64,000 nucleotides of DNA from Euwallacea fornicatus (taxonomy: Eukaryota; Arthropoda; Insecta; Coleoptera; Curculionidae). The notes beneath the pieces are model-generated. The model did not search any database. It saw only the letters and a program-made list of their open reading frames with translations, and was not told where the DNA came from. The translations under genes and the position numbers were made by a program. The stretch is from NCBI RefSeq assembly GCF_040115645.1, contig NW_027096036.1, positions 124,001 through 188,000 on the forward strand. Reading direction: 5' to 3'. Within the stretch, counting starts at the first letter, position 1, and the number at the start of each line of letters is the position of its first letter. Positions 11,441 to 26,576 of the stretch are shown in pieces.

Positions 11441-13024
11441 CAACTTTTGTGACTTTTCAAAATTTGAAACTCGATAACTTCGGCAAATGAGTACCAAATT
11501 CCTTAAAGAAAGTGTCAAATTAATCAGCTCGACGAGATCTTTAACATGACACAACACATCAGAATTGCATCTTGTTGAACTTCCAAGAAAAATAGTACTT
11601 TATGTGCTCAAACACGCAACTTTTGTGACTTTTCAAAATTTGAAACTCGATAACTTCGGCAAATGAGGACCAAATTTGTTAAACAGAGTGTCAAATTAAT
11701 CAGCTCGACGAGATTTTGAAGATGTCACAACACATCAGAATTGCATCTTGTTGAACTTCCAAGAAAAATAGTACTTTATGTGCTCAAACACGCAATTTTT
11801 GTGACTTTTCAAAATTTGAAACTCGATAACTTCGGCAAATGTGGACCAAATTTGTTAAACAAAGTGTCAAATTAATCAGCTCGACGAGATCTTTAACATG
11901 ACACAACACATCAGAATTGCATCTTGTTGAACTTCCAAGAAAAATAGTACTTTATGTGCTCAAACACACAACTTTTGTGACTTTTCAAACTTTGAAACTC
12001 GATAACTTCGGCAAATGAGCACCAAAGTCCTTAAACAAAGTGTCAGGTTAATCAGCTCGACGAGATCTTTAACATGACACAACACATCAGAATTGCATCT
12101 TGTTGAACTTCCAAGACAAATAGTACTTTATGTGCTCAAACACACAACTTGTGTGACTTTTCAAATTTTGAAGCTCGATAACATCGGCAAATGAGGACCA
12201 AATTTGTTAAACAAAGTGTGAAATTAATCAGCTCGACGAGATCTTTAACATGACACAACACATCAGAATTGCATCTTGTTGAACTTCCAAGAAAAATAGT
12301 ACTTTATGTGCTCAAACACACAACTTGTGTGACTTTTCAAACTTTGAAGCTCGATAACTTCGGCAAATGAGGACCAAATTCCTTAAACAAAGTGTCAGAT
12401 TAATCAGCTCGACGAGATCTTTAACATGACACAACACATCAGAATTGCATCTTGTTGAACTTCCAAGACAAATAGTACTTTATGTGCTCAAACACACAAC
12501 TTGTGTGACTTTTCAAATTTTGAAGCTCGATAACATCGGCAAATGAGGACCAAATTTGTTAAACAAAGTGTGAAATTAATCAGCTCGACGAGATTTTAAA
12601 GATGTCACAACACATCAGAATTGCATCTTGTTGAACTTCCAAGAAAAATAGTACTTTATGTGCTCAAACACACAACTTGTGTGACTTTTCAAACTTTGAA
12701 GCTCGATAACTTCGGCAAATGAGGACCAAATTCCTTAAACAAAGTGTCAGATTAATCAGCTCGACGAGATCTTTAACATGACCCAACACATCATGCTTGC
12801 ATCTTGTTGAACTTCCAAGAAAAATAGTACTTTATGTGCTCAAACACGCAACTTTTGTGACTTTTCAAAATTTGAAACTCGATAACTTCGGCAAATGAGG
12901 ACCAAATTTGTTAAACAGAGTGTCAAATTAATCAGCTCAACGAGATTTTGAAGATGTCACAACACATCAGAATTGCATCTTGTTGAACTTCCAAGAAAAA
13001 TAGTACTTTATGTGCTCAAACACG
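11441..13024 (+). repeat. 9-monomer cassette, copy 1 of 3
   Basis: Monomers 66-74 read a1u a2v t3u d4uc r5u s6uc r5x s6w a2v*. The same nine recur at 24,993-26,576 and 30,097-31,680. The d4uc monomer carries two rare linked changes in all three copies, AAAGTCC at monomer positions 55-61 and GG at 78-79. These appear nowhere else in the window and mark one lineage. The last three monomers overlap the first copy of the 30-monomer HOR. Confidence 0.85.
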
Positions 13025-16000
13025 CAACTTTTTTGACTTTTCAAACTTTGAAGCTCGATAACTTCAGCAAATGAGGACCAAATTTGTTAAACGAAGTGTC
13101 AAATTAATCAGCTCGACGAGATCTTTAACATGACACAACACATCAGAATTGCATCTTGTTGAACTTCCAAGAAAAATAGTACTTTATGTGCTCAAACACG
13201 CAACTTTTGTGACTTTTCAAAATTTGAAGCTCGATAACTTCGGCAAATGAGGACCAAATTTGTTAAACAAAGTGTGAAATTAATCAGCTCGACGAGATTT
13301 TAAAGATGTCACAACACATCAGAATTGCATCTTGTTGAACTTCCAAGAAAAATAGTACTTTATGTGCTCAAACACACAACTTGTGTGACTTTTCAAACTT
13401 TGAAGCTCGATAACTTCGGCAAATGAGCACCAAATTCCTTAAACAAAGTGTCAGATTAATCAGCTCGACGAGATCTTTAACATGACCCAACACATCATGC
13501 TTGCATCTTGTTGAACTTCCAAGAAAAATAGTACTTTATGTGCTCAAACACGCAACTTTTTTGACTTTTCAAACTTTGAAGCTCGATAACTTCGGCAAAT
13601 GAGGACCAAATTTGTTAAACGAAGTGTCAGATTAATCAGCTCGACGAGATCTTTAACATGACACAACACATCAGAATTGCATCTTGTTGAACTTCCAAGA
13701 AAAATAGTACTTTATGTGCTCAAACACGCAATTTTTGTGACTTTTCAAAATTTGAAACTCGATAACTTCGGCAAATGTGGACCAAATTTGTTAAACAAAG
13801 TGTCAAATTAATCAGCTCGACGAGATCTTTAACATGACACAACACATCAGAATTGCATCTTGTTGAACTTCCAAGAAAAATAGTACTTTATGTGCTCAAA
13901 CACACAACTTGTGTGACTTTTCAAACTTTGAAGCTCGATAACTTCGGCAAATGAGCACCAAATTTGTTAAACAAAGTGTCAAATTAATCAGCTCGACGAG
14001 ATCTTTAACATGACACAACACATCAGAATTGCATCTTGTTGAACTTCCAAGAAAAATAGTACTTTATGTGCTCAAACACGCAACTTTTGTGACTTTTCAA
14101 AATTTGAAACTCGATAACTTCGGCAAATGAGGACCAAATTTGTTAAACAGAGTGTCAAATTAATCAGCTCAACGAGATTTTGAAGATGTCACAACACATC
14201 AGAATTGCATCTTGTTGAACTTCCAAGACAAATAGTACTTTATGTACTCAAACACACAACTTGTGTGACTTTTCAAATTTTGAAGCTCGATAACATCGGC
14301 AAATGAGGACCAAATTTGTTAAACAAAGTGTGAAATTAATCAGCTCGACGAGATCTTTAACATGACACAACACATCAGAATTGCATCTTGTTGAACTTCC
14401 AAGAAAAATAGTACTTTATGTGCTCAAACACGCAACTTTTGTGACTTTTCAAAATTTGAAACTCGATAACTTCGGCAAATGAGGACCAAATTTGTTAAAC
14501 AGAGTGTCAAATTAATCAGCTCAACGAGATTTTGAAGATGTCACAACACATCAGAATTGCATCTTGTTGAACTTCCAAGACAAATAGTACTTTATGTGCT
14601 CAAACACACAACTTGTGTGACTTTTCAAATTTTGAAGCTCGATAACATCGGCAAATGAGGACCACATTTGTTAAACAAAGTGTGAAATTAATCAGCTCGA
14701 CGAGATTTTAAAGATGTCACAACACATCAGAATTGCATCTTGTTGAACTTCCAAGAAAAATAGTACTTTATGTGCTCAAACACACAACTTGTGTGACTTT
14801 TCAAACTTTGAAGCTCGATAACTTCGGCAAATGAGGACCAAATTCCTTAAACAAAGTGTCAGATTAATCAGCTCGACGAGATCTTTAACATGACCCAACA
14901 CATCATGCTTGCATCTTGTTGAACTTCCAAGAAAAATAGTACTTTATGTGCTCAAACACGCAACTTTTGTGACTTTTCAAAATTTGAAACTCGATAACTT
15001 CGGGAAATGAGGACCAAATTTGTTAAACGAAGTGTCAAATTAATCAGCTCGACGAGATTTTAAAGATGTCACAACACATCAGAATTGCATCTTGTTGAAC
15101 TTCCAAGAAAAATAGTACTTTATGTGCTCAAACACGCAACTTTTGTGACTTTTCAAAATTTGAAACTCGATAACTTCGGGAAATGAGGACCAAATTTGTT
15201 AAACGAAGTGTCAAATTAATCAGCTCGACGAGATTTTGAAGATGTCACAACACATCAGAATTGCATCTTGTTGAACTTCCAAGAAAAATAGTACTTTATG
15301 TGCTCAAACACGCAATTTTTGTGACTTTTCAAAATTTGAAACTCGATAACTTCGGCAAATGTGGACCAAATTTGTTAAACAAAGTGTCAAATTAATCAGC
15401 TCGACGAGATCTTTAACATGACACAACACATCAGAATTGCATCTTGTTGAACTTCCAAGAAAAATAGTACTTTATGTGCTCAAACACACAACTTTTGTGA
15501 CTTTTCAAACTTTGAAACTCGATAACTTCGGCAAATGAGCACCAAATTCCTTAAACAAAGTGTCAGATTAATCAGCTCGACGAGATCTTTAACATGACAC
15601 AACACATCAGAATTGCATCTTGTTGAACTTCCAAGACAAATAGTACTTTATGTGCTCAAACACACAACTTGTGTGACTTTTCAAACTTTGAAGCTCGATA
15701 ACTTCGGCAAATGAGGACCAAATTCCTTAAACAAAGTGTCAGATTAATCAGCTCGACGAGATCTTTAACATGACCCAACACATCATGCTTGCATCTTGTT
15801 GAACTTCCAAGAAAAATAGTACTTTATGTGCTCAAACACACAACTTGTGTGACTTTTCAAACTTTGAAACTCGATAACTTCGGCAAATGAGCACCAAATT
15901 CCTTAAACAAAGTGTCAGATTAATCAGCTCGACGAGATTTTCAAGATATCACAACACATCAGAATTGCATCTTGTTGAACTTCCAAGAAAAATAGTACTT

Positions 16001-17776
16001 TATGTGCTCAAACACACAACTTGTGTGACTTTTCAAACTTTGAAGCTCGATAACTTCGGCAAATGAGGACCAAATTCCTTAAACAAAGTGTCAGATTAAT
16101 CAGCTCGACGAGATCTTTAACATGACCCAACACATCATGCTTGCATCTTGTTGAACTTCCAAGAAAAATAGTACTTTATGTGCTCAAACACACAACTTGT
16201 GTGACTTTTCAAACTTTGAAGCTCGATAACTTCGGCAAATGAGCACCAAATTTGTTAAACAAAGTGTCAAATTAATCAGCTCGACGAGATCTTTAACATG
16301 ACACAACACATCAGAATTGCATCTTGTTGAACTTCCAAGAAAAATAGTACTTTATGTGCTCAAACACGCAATTTTTGTGACTTTTCAAAATTTGAAACTC
16401 GATAACTTCGGCAAATGTGGACCAAATTTGTTAAACAAAGTGTCAAATTAATCAGCTCGACGAGATCTTTAACATGACACAACACATCAGAATTGCATCT
16501 TGTTGAACTTCCAAGAAAAATAGTACTTTATGTGCTCAAACACACAACTTTTGTGACTTTTCAAACTTTGAAACTCGATAACTTCGGCAAATGAGCACCA
16601 AATTCCTTAAACAAAGTGTCAGATTAATCAGCTCGACGAGATCTTTAACATGACACAACACATCAGAATTGCATCTTGTTGAACTTCCAAGACAAATAGT
16701 ACTTTATGTGCTCAAACACACAACTTGTGTGACTTTTCAAATTTTGAAGCTCGATAACATCGGCAAATGAGGACCAAATTTGTTAAACAAAGTGTGAAAT
16801 TAATCAGCTCGACGAGATCTTTAACATGACACAACACATCAGAATTGCATCTTGTTGAACTTCCAAGACAAATAGTACTTTATGTGCTCAAACACACAAC
16901 TTGTGTGACTTTTCAAATTTTGAAGCTCGATAACATCGGCAAATGAGGACCAAATTTGTTAAACAAAGTGTGAAATTAATCAGCTCGACGAGATCTTTAA
17001 CATGACACAACACATCAGAATTGCATCTTGTTGAACTTCCAAGAAAAATAGTACTTTATGTGCTCAAACACGCAACTTTTGTGACTTTTCAAAATTTGAA
17101 ACTCGATAACTTCGGCAAATGAGGACCAAATTTGTTAAACAAAGTGTGAAATTAATCAGCTCGACGAGATTTTAAAGATGTCACAACACATCAGAATTGC
17201 ATCTTGTTGAACTTCCAAGAAAAATAGTACTTTATGTGCTCAAACACGCAACTTTTGTGACTTTTCAAAATTTGAAACTCGATAACTTCGGCAAATGAGG
17301 ACCAAATTTGTTAAACAAAGTGTGAAATTAATCAGCTCGACGAGATTTTAAAGATGACACAACACATCAGAATTGCATCTTGTTGAACTTCCAAGAAAAA
17401 TAGTACTTTATGTGCTCAAACACGCAACTTTTGTGACTTTTCAAAATTTGAAACTCGATAACTTCGGCAAATGAGGACCAAATTTGTTAAACAAAGTGTC
17501 AGATTAATCAGCTCGACGAGATCTTTAACATGACACAACACATCAGAATTGCATCTTGTTGAACTTCCAAGAAAAATAGTACTTTATGTGCTCAAACACG
17601 CAACTTTTTTGACTTTTCAAACTTTGAAGCTCGATAACTTCGGCAAATGAGGACCAAATTTGTTAAACGAAGTGTCAGATTAATCAGCTCGACGAGATCT
17701 TTAACATGACACAACACATCAGAATTGCATCTTGTTGAACTTCCAAGACAAATAGTACTTTATGTGCTCAAACACA
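12497..17776 (+). repeat. 30-monomer higher-order repeat, copy 1 (5,280 bp)
   Basis: Monomers 72-101: r5x s6w a2v* h7u a5x s4w h9u t3u s8u a2v*c r5u a2v*c r5x s6w a7x a7v t3u d4uc s6w k4y s6w s8u t3u d4uc r5uc r5u a5x a5x' a10u h9uc. Rare markers: 42A in monomer 75 (near 13,066), 166A at 14,246, an altered ACCACATTT in monomer 84, 44G in monomers 86 and 87, and a GATATC in monomer 91. The next 32 monomers repeat this with all these markers, so the two form a tandem pair. Confidence 0.9.
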
Positions 17777-20700
17777 CAACTTGTGTGACTTTTCAAATTT
17801 TGAAGCTCGATAACATCGGCAAATGAGGACCAAATTTGTTAAACAAAGTGTGAAATTAATCAGCTCGACGAGATTTTAAAGATGTCACAACACATCAGAA
17901 TTGCATCTTGTTGAACTTCCAAGAAAAATAGTACTTTATGTGCTCAAACACACAACTTGTGTGACTTTTCAAACTTTGAAGCTCGATAACTTCGGCAAAT
18001 GAGGACCAAATTCCTTAAACAAAGTGTCAGATTAATCAGCTCGACGAGATCTTTAACATGACCCAACACATCATGCTTGCATCTTGTTGAACTTCCAAGA
18101 AAAATAGTACTTTATGTGCTCAAACACGCAACTTTTGTGACTTTTCAAAATTTGAAACTCGATAACTTCGGCAAATGAGGACCAAATTTGTTAAACAGAG
18201 TGTCAAATTAATCAGCTCAACGAGATTTTGAAGATGTCACAACACATCAGAATTGCATCTTGTTGAACTTCCAAGAAAAATAGTACTTTATGTGCTCAAA
18301 CACGCAACTTTTTTGACTTTTCAAACTTTGAAGCTCGATAACTTCAGCAAATGAGGACCAAATTTGTTAAACGAAGTGTCAAATTAATCAGCTCGACGAG
18401 ATCTTTAACATGACACAACACATCAGAATTGCATCTTGTTGAACTTCCAAGAAAAATAGTACTTTATGTGCTCAAACACGCAACTTTTGTGACTTTTCAA
18501 AATTTGAAACTCGATAACTTCGGCAAATGAGGACCAAATTTGTTAAACAAAGTGTGAAATTAATCAGCTCGACGAGATTTTAAAGATGTCACAACACATC
18601 AGAATTGCATCTTGTTGAACTTCCAAGAAAAATAGTACTTTATGTGCTCAAACACACAACTTGTGTGACTTTTCAAACTTTGAAGCTCGATAACTTCGGC
18701 AAATGAGCACCAAATTCCTTAAACAAAGTGTCAGATTAATCAGCTCGACGAGATCTTTAACATGACCCAACACATCATGCTTGCATCTTGTTGAACTTCC
18801 AAGAAAAATAGTACTTTATGTGCTCAAACACGCAACTTTTTTGACTTTTCAAACTTTGAAGCTCGATAACTTCGGCAAATGAGGACCAAATTTGTTAAAC
18901 GAAGTGTCAGATTAATCAGCTCGACGAGATCTTTAACATGACACAACACATCAGAATTGCATCTTGTTGAACTTCCAAGAAAAATAGTACTTTATGTGCT
19001 CAAACACGCAATTTTTGTGACTTTTCAAAATTTGAAACTCGATAACTTCGGCAAATGTGGACCAAATTTGTTAAACAAAGTGTCAAATTAATCAGCTCGA
19101 CGAGATCTTTAACATGACACAACACATCAGAATTGCATCTTGTTGAACTTCCAAGAAAAATAGTACTTTATGTGCTCAAACACACAACTTGTGTGACTTT
19201 TCAAAATTTGAAGCTCGATAACTTCGGCAAATGAGCACCAAATTTGTTAAACAAAGTGTCAAATTAATCAGCTCGACGAGATCTTTAACATGACACAACA
19301 CATCAGAATTGCATCTTGTTGAACTTCCAAGAAAAATAGTACTTTATGTGCTCAAACACGCAATTTTTGTGACTTTTCAAAATTTGAAACTCGATAACTT
19401 CGGCAAATGTGGACCAAATTTGTTAAACAAAGTGTCAAATTAATCAGCTCGACGAGATCTTTAACATGACACAACACATCAGAATTGCATCTTGTTGAAC
19501 TTCCAAGAAAAATAGTACTTTATGTGCTCAAACACACAACTTTTGTGACTTTTCAAACTTTGAAACTCGATAACTTCGGCAAATGAGCACCAAATTCCTT
19601 AAACAAAGTGTCAGATTAATCAGCTCGACGAGATCTTTAACATGACACAACACATCAGAATTGCATCTTGTTGAACTTCCAAGAAAAATAGTACTTTATG
19701 TGCTCAAACACGCAACTTTTGTGACTTTTCAAAATTTGAAACTCGATAACTTCGGCAAATGAGGACCAAATTTGTTAAACAGAGTGTCAAATTAATCAGC
19801 TCAACGAGATTTTGAAGATGTCACAACACATCAGAATTGCATCTTGTTGAACTTCCAAGACAAATAGTACTTTATGTACTCAAACACACAACTTGTGTGA
19901 CTTTTCAAATTTTGAAGCTCGATAACATCGGCAAATGAGGACCAAATTTGTTAAACAAAGTGTGAAATTAATCAGCTCGACGAGATCTTTAACATGACAC
20001 AACACATCAGAATTGCATCTTGTTGAACTTCCAAGAAAAATAGTACTTTATGTGCTCAAACACGCAACTTTTGTGACTTTTCAAAATTTGAAACTCGATA
20101 ACTTCGGCAAATGAGGACCAAATTTGTTAAACAGAGTGTCAAATTAATCAGCTCAACGAGATTTTGAAGATGTCACAACACATCAGAATTGCATCTTGTT
20201 GAACTTCCAAGACAAATAGTACTTTATGTGCTCAAACACACAACTTGTGTGACTTTTCAAATTTTGAAGCTCGATAACATCGGCAAATGAGGACCACATT
20301 TGTTAAACAAAGTGTGAAATTAATCAGCTCGACGAGATTTTAAAGATGTCACAACACATCAGAATTGCATCTTGTTGAACTTCCAAGAAAAATAGTACTT
20401 TATGTGCTCAAACACACAACTTGTGTGACTTTTCAAACTTTGAAGCTCGATAACTTCGGCAAATGAGGACCAAATTCCTTAAACAAAGTGTCAGATTAAT
20501 CAGCTCGACGAGATCTTTAACATGACCCAACACATCATGCTTGCATCTTGTTGAACTTCCAAGAAAAATAGTACTTTATGTGCTCAAACACGCAACTTTT
20601 GTGACTTTTCAAAATTTGAAACTCGATAACTTCGGGAAATGAGGACCAAATTTGTTAAACGAAGTGTCAAATTAATCAGCTCGACGAGATTTTAAAGATG

Positions 20701-23408
20701 TCACAACACATCAGAATTGCATCTTGTTGAACTTCCAAGAAAAATAGTACTTTATGTGCTCAAACACGCAACTTTTGTGACTTTTCAAAATTTGAAACTC
20801 GATAACTTCGGGAAATGAGGACCAAATTTGTTAAACGAAGTGTCAAATTAATCAGCTCGACGAGATTTTGAAGATGTCACAACACATCAGAATTGCATCT
20901 TGTTGAACTTCCAAGAAAAATAGTACTTTATGTGCTCAAACACGCAATTTTTGTGACTTTTCAAAATTTGAAACTCGATAACTTCGGCAAATGTGGACCA
21001 AATTTGTTAAACAAAGTGTCAAATTAATCAGCTCGACGAGATCTTTAACATGACACAACACATCAGAATTGCATCTTGTTGAACTTCCAAGAAAAATAGT
21101 ACTTTATGTGCTCAAACACACAACTTTTGTGACTTTTCAAACTTTGAAACTCGATAACTTCGGCAAATGAGCACCAAATTCCTTAAACAAAGTGTCAGAT
21201 TAATCAGCTCGACGAGATCTTTAACATGACACAACACATCAGAATTGCATCTTGTTGAACTTCCAAGACAAATAGTACTTTATGTGCTCAAACACACAAC
21301 TTGTGTGACTTTTCAAACTTTGAAGCTCGATAACTTCGGCAAATGAGGACCAAATTCCTTAAACAAAGTGTCAGATTAATCAGCTCGACGAGATCTTTAA
21401 CATGACCCAACACATCATGCTTGCATCTTGTTGAACTTCCAAGAAAAATAGTACTTTATGTGCTCAAACACACAACTTGTGTGACTTTTCAAACTTTGAA
21501 ACTCGATAACTTCGGCAAATGAGCACCAAATTCCTTAAACAAAGTGTCAGATTAATCAGCTCGACGAGATTTTCAAGATATCACAACACATCAGAATTGC
21601 ATCTTGTTGAACTTCCAAGAAAAATAGTACTTTATGTGCTCAAACACACAACTTGTGTGACTTTTCAAACTTTGAAGCTCGATAACTTCGGCAAATGAGG
21701 ACCAAATTCCTTAAACAAAGTGTCAGATTAATCAGCTCGACGAGATCTTTAACATGACCCAACACATCATGCTTGCATCTTGTTGAACTTCCAAGAAAAA
21801 TAGTACTTTATGTGCTCAAACACACAACTTGTGTGACTTTTCAAACTTTGAAGCTCGATAACTTCGGCAAATGAGCACCAAATTTGTTAAACAAAGTGTC
21901 AAATTAATCAGCTCGACGAGATCTTTAACATGACACAACACATCAGAATTGCATCTTGTTGAACTTCCAAGAAAAATAGTACTTTATGTGCTCAAACACG
22001 CAATTTTTGTGACTTTTCAAAATTTGAAACTCGATAACTTCGGCAAATGTGGACCAAATTTGTTAAACAAAGTGTCAAATTAATCAGCTCGACGAGATCT
22101 TTAACATGACACAACACATCAGAATTGCATCTTGTTGAACTTCCAAGAAAAATAGTACTTTATGTGCTCAAACACACAACTTTTGTGACTTTTCAAACTT
22201 TGAAACTCGATAACTTCGGCAAATGAGCACCAAATTCCTTAAACAAAGTGTCAGATTAGTCAGCTCGACGAGATCTTTAACATGACACAACACATCAGAA
22301 TTGCATCTTGTTGAACTTCCAAGACAAATAGTACTTTATGTGCTCAAACACACAACTTGTGTGACTTTTCAAATTTTGAAGCTCGATAACATCGGCAAAT
22401 GAGGACCAAATTTGTTAAACAAAGTGTGAAATTAATCAGCTCGACGAGATCTTTAACATGACACAACACATCAGAATTGCATCTTGTTGAACTTCCAAGA
22501 CAAATAGTACTTTATGTGCTCAAACACACAACTTGTGTGACTTTTCAAATTTTGAAGCTCGATAACATCGGCAAATGAGGACCAAATTTGTTAAACAAAG
22601 TGTGAAATTAATCAGCTCGACGAGATCTTTAACATGACACAACACATCAGAATTGCATCTTGTTGAACTTCCAAGAAAAATAGTACTTTATGTGCTCAAA
22701 CACGCAACTTTTGTGACTTTTCAAAATTTGAAACTCGATAACTTCGGCAAATGAGGACCAAATTTGTTAAACAAAGTGTGAAATTAATCAGCTCGACGAG
22801 ATTTTAAAGATGTCACAACACATCAGAATTGCATCTTGTTGAACTTCCAAGAAAAATAGTACTTTATGTGCTCAAACACGCAACTTTTGTGACTTTTCAA
22901 AATTTGAAACTCGATAACTTCGGCAAATGAGGACCAAATTTGTTAAACAAAGTGTGAAATTAATCAGCTCGACGAGATTTTAAAGATGACACAACACATC
23001 AGAATTGCATCTTGTTGAACTTCCAAGAAAAATAGTACTTTATGTGCTCAAACACGCAACTTTTGTGACTTTTCAAAATTTGAAACTCGATAACTTCGGC
23101 AAATGAGGACCAAATTTGTTAAACAAAGTGTCAGATTAATCAGCTCGACGAGATCTTTAACATGACACAACACATCAGAATTGCATCTTGTTGAACTTCC
23201 AAGAAAAATAGTACTTTATGTGCTCAAACACGCAACTTTTTTGACTTTTCAAACTTTGAAGCTCGATAACTTCGGCAAATGAGGACCAAATTTGTTAAAC
23301 GAAGTGTCAGATTAATCAGCTCGACGAGATCTTTAACATGACACAACACATCAGAATTGCATCTTGTTGAACTTCCAAGAAAAATAGTACTTTATGTGCT
23401 CAAACACG
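17777..23408 (+). repeat. 32-monomer higher-order repeat, copy 2 (5,632 bp)
   Basis: Monomers 102-133 match copy 1 at an offset of 30 monomers up to monomer 110, and at 32 monomers from 113 onward. The extra two monomers are 111-112 (t3u d4u, 19,361-19,712). Other differences seen: 29A rather than 29G in monomer 106, 22A in monomer 110, a private 83G at 22,259, and 149A rather than C in the last monomer. All rare markers of copy 1 are shared. Confidence 0.9.
19361..19712 (+). repeat. 2-monomer segment present in copies 2 and 3 but absent from copy 1
   Basis: Monomers 111-112 (t3u d4u) lie between s8u and a2v*c. In copy 1 those two neighbours touch directly at 14,080/14,081. Copy 3 has the pair too (monomers 185-186, 32,385-32,736), so loss from copy 1 is simpler than gain in copy 2. 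The change is exactly two monomers, in register. Confidence 0.75.
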
Positions 23409-26400
23409 CAACTTTTGTGACTTTTCAAAATTTGAAACTCGATAACTTCGGCAAATGAGGACCAAATTTGTTAAACAAAGTGTGAAATTAATCAGCTCGA
23501 CGAGATTTTAAAGATGACACAACACATCAGAATTGCATCTTGTTGAACTTCCAAGAAAAATAGTACTTTATGTGCTCAAACACGCAACTTTTGTGACTTT
23601 TCAAAATTTGAAACTCGATAACTTCGGCAAATGAGGACCAAATTTGTTAAACAAAGTGTCAGATTAATCAGCTCGACGAGATCTTTAACATGACACAACA
23701 CATCAGAATTGCATCTTGTTGAACTTCCAAGAAAAATAGTACTTTATGTGCTCAAACACGCAACTTTTTTGACTTTTCAAACTTTGAAGCTCGATAACTT
23801 CGGCAAATGAGGACCAAATTTGTTAAACGAAGTGTCAGATTAATCAGCTCGACGAGATCTTTAACATGACACAACACATCAGAATTGCATCTTGTTGAAC
23901 TTCCAAGAAAAATAGTACTTTATGTGCTCAAACACGCAATTTTTGTGACTTTTCAAAATTTGAAACTCGATAACTTCGGCAAATGTGGACCAAATTTGTT
24001 AAACAAAGTGTCAAATTAATCAGCTCCACGAGATCTTTAACATGACACAACACATCAGAATTGCATCTTGTTGAACTTCCAAGAAAAATAGTACTTTATG
24101 TGCTCAAACACGCAACTTTTGTGACTTTTCAAAATTTGAAACTCGATAACTTCGGCAAATGAGTACCAAATTCCTTAAAGAAAGTGTCAAATTAATCAGC
24201 TCGACGAGATCTTTAACATGACACAACACATCAGAATTGCATCTTGTTGAACTTCCAAGAAAAATAGTACTTTATGTGCTCAAACACACAACTTTTGTGA
24301 CTTTTCAAACTTTGAAACTCGATAACTTCGGCAAATGAGCACCAAATTCCTTAAACAAAGTGTCAGATTAATCAGCTCGACGAGATCTTTAACATGACAC
24401 AACACATCAGAATTGCATCTTGTTGAACTTCCAAGAAAAATAGTACTTTATGTGCTCAAACACGCAACTTTTTTGACTTTTCAAACTTTGAAGCTCGATA
24501 ACTTCGGCAAATGAGGACCAAATTTGTTAAACGAAGTGTCAGATTAATCAGCTCGACGAGATCTTTAACATGACACAACACATCAGAATTGCATCTTGTT
24601 GAACTTCCAAGAAAAATAGTACTTTATGTGCTCAAACACGCAACTTTTTTGACTTTTCAAAATTTGAAACTCGATAACTTCGGCAAATGAGGACCAAATT
24701 TGTTAAACAGAGTGTCAAATTAATCAGCTCGACGAGATTTTGAAGATGTCACAACACATCAGAATTGCATCTTGTTGAACTTCCAAGAAAAATAGTACTT
24801 TATGTGCTCAAACACGCAATTTTTGTGACTTTTCAAAATTTGAAACTCGATAACTTCGGCAAATGTGGACCAAATTTGTTAAACAAAGTGTCAAATTAAT
24901 CAGCTCGACGAGATCTTTAACATGACACAACACATCAGAATTGCATCTTGTTGAACTTCCAAGAAAAATAGTACTTTATGTGCTCAAACACGCAACTTTT
25001 GTGACTTTTCAAAATTTGAAACTCGATAACTTCGGCAAATGAGTACCAAATTCCTTAAAGAAAGTGTCAAATTAATCAGCTCGACGAGATCTTTAACATG
25101 ACACAACACATCAGAATTGCATCTTGTTGAACTTCCAAGAAAAATAGTACTTTATGTGCTCAAACACGCAACTTTTGTGACTTTTCAAAATTTGAAACTC
25201 GATAACTTCGGCAAATGAGGACCAAATTTGTTAAACAGAGTGTCAAATTAATCAGCTCGACGAGATTTTGAAGATGTCACAACACATCAGAATTGCATCT
25301 TGTTGAACTTCCAAGAAAAATAGTACTTTATGTGCTCAAACACGCAATTTTTGTGACTTTTCAAAATTTGAAACTCGATAACTTCGGCAAATGTGGACCA
25401 AATTTGTTAAACAAAGTGTCAAATTAATCAGCTCGACGAGATCTTTAACATGACACAACACATCAGAATTGCATCTTGTTGAACTTCCAAGAAAAATAGT
25501 ACTTTATGTGCTCAAACACACAACTTTTGTGACTTTTCAAACTTTGAAACTCGATAACTTCGGCAAATGAGCACCAAAGTCCTTAAACAAAGTGTCAGGT
25601 TAATCAGCTCGACGAGATCTTTAACATGACACAACACATCAGAATTGCATCTTGTTGAACTTCCAAGACAAATAGTACTTTATGTGCTCAAACACACAAC
25701 TTGTGTGACTTTTCAAATTTTGAAGCTCGATAACATCGGCAAATGAGGACCAAATTTGTTAAACAAAGTGTGAAATTAATCAGCTCGACGAGATCTTTAA
25801 CATGACACAACACATCAGAATTGCATCTTGTTGAACTTCCAAGAAAAATAGTACTTTATGTGCTCAAACACACAACTTGTGTGACTTTTCAAACTTTGAA
25901 GCTCGATAACTTCGGCAAATGAGGACCAAATTCCTTAAACAAAGTGTCAGATTAATCAGCTCGACGAGATCTTTAACATGACACAACACATCAGAATTGC
26001 ATCTTGTTGAACTTCCAAGACAAATAGTACTTTATGTGCTCAAACACACAACTTGTGTGACTTTTCAAATTTTGAAGCTCGATAACATCGGCAAATGAGG
26101 ACCAAATTTGTTAAACAAAGTGTGAAATTAATCAGCTCGACGAGATTTTAAAGATGTCACAACACATCAGAATTGCATCTTGTTGAACTTCCAAGAAAAA
26201 TAGTACTTTATGTGCTCAAACACACAACTTGTGTGACTTTTCAAACTTTGAAGCTCGATAACTTCGGCAAATGAGGACCAAATTCCTTAAACAAAGTGTC
26301 AGATTAATCAGCTCGACGAGATCTTTAACATGACCCAACACATCATGCTTGCATCTTGTTGAACTTCCAAGAAAAATAGTACTTTATGTGCTCAAACACG

Positions 26401-26576
26401 CAACTTTTGTGACTTTTCAAAATTTGAAACTCGATAACTTCGGCAAATGAGGACCAAATTTGTTAAACAGAGTGTCAAATTAATCAGCTCAACGAGATTT
26501 TGAAGATGTCACAACACATCAGAATTGCATCTTGTTGAACTTCCAAGAAAAATAGTACTTTATGTGCTCAAACACA
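22001..26576 (+). repeat. 29-monomer-period segmental duplication, copy 1 (26 monomers)
   Basis: Monomers 126-151: t3u d4uc r5uc r5u a5x a5x' a10u h9u a5x' a10u h9u t3u a1u d4u h9u f2v t3u a1u a2v t3u d4uc r5u s6uc r5x s6w a2v*. The same order occurs at 27,105-31,680, offset 5,104 bp. By eye only two substitutions separate the copies, both private to this one: 83G at 22,259 and 91C at 24,027. It overlaps the end of the 32-monomer HOR, so this duplication happened after that one. Confidence 0.9.
22881..23936 (+). repeat. 3-monomer tandem duplication (a5x' a10u h9u), twice
   Basis: Monomers 131-133 and 134-136 are the same 528-bp triplet. The first monomer of each carries x' (GATTTTAAAGATGAC, that is 109A on an x background), seen only in this lineage: monomer 99 near 17,357, here, and at 27,985-29,040. 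Copy 1 of the large HOR has the triplet once (monomers 99-101), so it doubled here. The doubled form was then carried into the next 29-monomer duplication. Confidence 0.85.
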
